A stretch of 22,181 bases of DNA from NCBI GenBank assembly GCA_007117185.1, contig SKHA01000174.1, positions 1 to 22,181 on the forward strand. The letters run 5' to 3'. Below are positions 21,559 to 22,181 of this stretch, one piece after another (position 1 is the first letter of the stretch; every line of letters starts with the position of its first letter). Position numbers and translations under genes: made by a program. Source of the DNA: Spirochaeta sp. (lineage in GTDB: Bacteria; Spirochaetota; Spirochaetia; DSM-27196; Alkalispirochaetaceae). The notes under the pieces are model-generated. The model was not told where the DNA came from. It searched no databases and saw only the letters and a program-made list of their open reading frames with translations.

Positions 21559-22181
21559 GTGCGGGAAACCGATCTGTTTGTACCACTATCGCGCTGGCTG
21601 GAGGGCCAGGGATACTCCGTCTCCGCTGAGGTGGGCCACTGTGACATCGTGGCCCGGCCCGGCAGCGACTTCGACAGCGCCAGCAGCGCCGACGCAGACG
21701 CCGATGACCCGGCGGACCTGATTGTGGTGGAGATGAAGGTGCGCATGTCTCTGGATCTGGTGGTGCAGGCGGCGCTGCGCAAGGAGCTCACCGAAGCGGT
21801 CTATGTGGCGGTGGCGGTGACCGGAAGCCGGGGGCACCTGCGCAACACCAAAGGGGTGCTGGCGCTGCTGCGCCGGCTGGAGGTGGGGCTGCTGCTGGTG
21901 CGGTTTCTGCGCAGCGGAACCCGGATAGAGGTGGTTCTGCACCCCCGTCCGTTCACCCGGCGCCGGGCCCATCGCCGGCGCGCACGGATCATCCGCGAGA
22001 TCGACGGACGATACGCCGAACTGGATCAGGGAGGGCTGCCGGGAAGTGTGCCGCGGATGAGCGCCTGGCGGCAGCGGTCGATCAGGGTGGCTCGACTGCT
22101 CCTGCAGGAGGGAGAATGCTCCCCCCGGGGGTTGCGCGAACTGGGCGCCCCCGAGGAGACCCAGCGGATTCTCTCCACCAA
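21559..22181 (+). CDS. DUF2161 protein, PD-(D/E)XK nuclease-like fold, cut by the window
   Basis: 207 codons are seen, open to the right edge. It starts VRETDLFVPLSRWLEGQGYSV, the typical DUF2161 opening (xETDLYPPVKxFLExxGY), so I use the GTG at 21559; an in-frame TAA lies upstream and no Shine-Dalgarno is visible. A PD-(D/E)XK-like site is readable: GHCDIVA (Asp29), then VVEMK (Glu58, Lys60). An acidic insert (DSASSADADADD) separates the strands. Later come RRLEVGLLLVRF, the Arg-rich block RRRAHRRRARIIREIDGRY, and a winged-helix-like end (SIRVARLLLQEGECSPRGLRELG). The family is described only as a predicted phosphodiesterase/nuclease; the role is unknown. Confidence 0.82.
   Translation, partial: MRETDLFVPLSRWLEGQGYSVSAEVGHCDIVARPGSDFDSASSADADADDPADLIVVEMKVRMSLDLVVQAALRKELTEAVYVAVAVTGSRGHLRNTKGVLALLRRLEVGLLLVRFLRSGTRIEVVLHPRPFTRRRAHRRRARIIREIDGRYAELDQGGLPGSVPRMSAWRQRSIRVARLLLQEGECSPRGLRELGAPEETQRILST

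Noticed and set aside
1..22181. tRNA, rRNA, riboswitch, insertion sequence, phage or defence-system genes
   Set aside because: None seen on reading both strands; all sizeable regions are explained by conserved cellular genes.

Overview
The window is a GC-rich stretch, packed almost edge to edge with conserved bacterial genes. It most likely comes from a free-living member of the Spirochaetes. That placement is inferred from the gene types (a PEGA-domain envelope protein between prfB and ftsY, a very large periplasmic protein with FlgD-type Ig-like repeats and an OmpA-like end, a receiver/ATPase/cNMP-domain fusion) and from base composition; no rRNA or other decisive marker is present. I see no phage, insertion sequence, CRISPR array, tRNA or rRNA, so this reads as chromosomal core rather than an island.

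Layout. (1) 1-4383, minus strand: an operon transcribed prfB, a PEGA protein, ftsY and an exported protein cut by the left edge. prfB carries the classical programmed +1 frameshift at codon 24. (2) 4564-4941, plus: a small coiled-coil/membrane protein with tandem 21-bp repeats, overlapping tail-to-tail with (3) 4938-6802, minus: psuK-psuG, the pseudouridine salvage pair. (4) 6860-8251, plus: a PlsC-type acyltransferase with an added zinc ribbon and C-terminal beta-rich domain, then a free-standing HMA metal-binding protein. (5) 8237-9511, minus: a regulator with a receiver-like domain, an RsbW-like ATPase and a cNMP-binding domain. (6) 9659-13308, minus: rpoZ-like, miaA, a DEAD-box RNA helicase and rpsD, a translation/RNA cluster ending in a clear Rho-independent terminator. 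(7) 13415-18204, plus: topA, ackA, coaX. (8) 18211-21447, minus: a large FlgD-Ig/OmpA protein, a strong terminator that overlaps a candidate promoter, and a 69-residue basic protein. (9) 21559 to the right edge, plus: a DUF2161 nuclease-fold protein, cut by the window.

Functionally the window joins information-processing genes (RF2, S4, omega, MiaA, helicase, TopA), protein targeting and envelope genes (FtsY, PEGA protein, OmpA-like protein, acyltransferase), and small-molecule metabolism (AckA and CoaX around acetyl-CoA/CoA; PsuG/PsuK recycling modified RNA bases). I did not find a convincing undescribed multi-gene system. The most interesting points are single-gene architectures and control sites: the regulator fusion, the acyltransferase fusion, genes that appear to be leaderless, the promoter-in-terminator at 18433-18477, and palindromes on the rpsD, ackA and ompA-like promoters.
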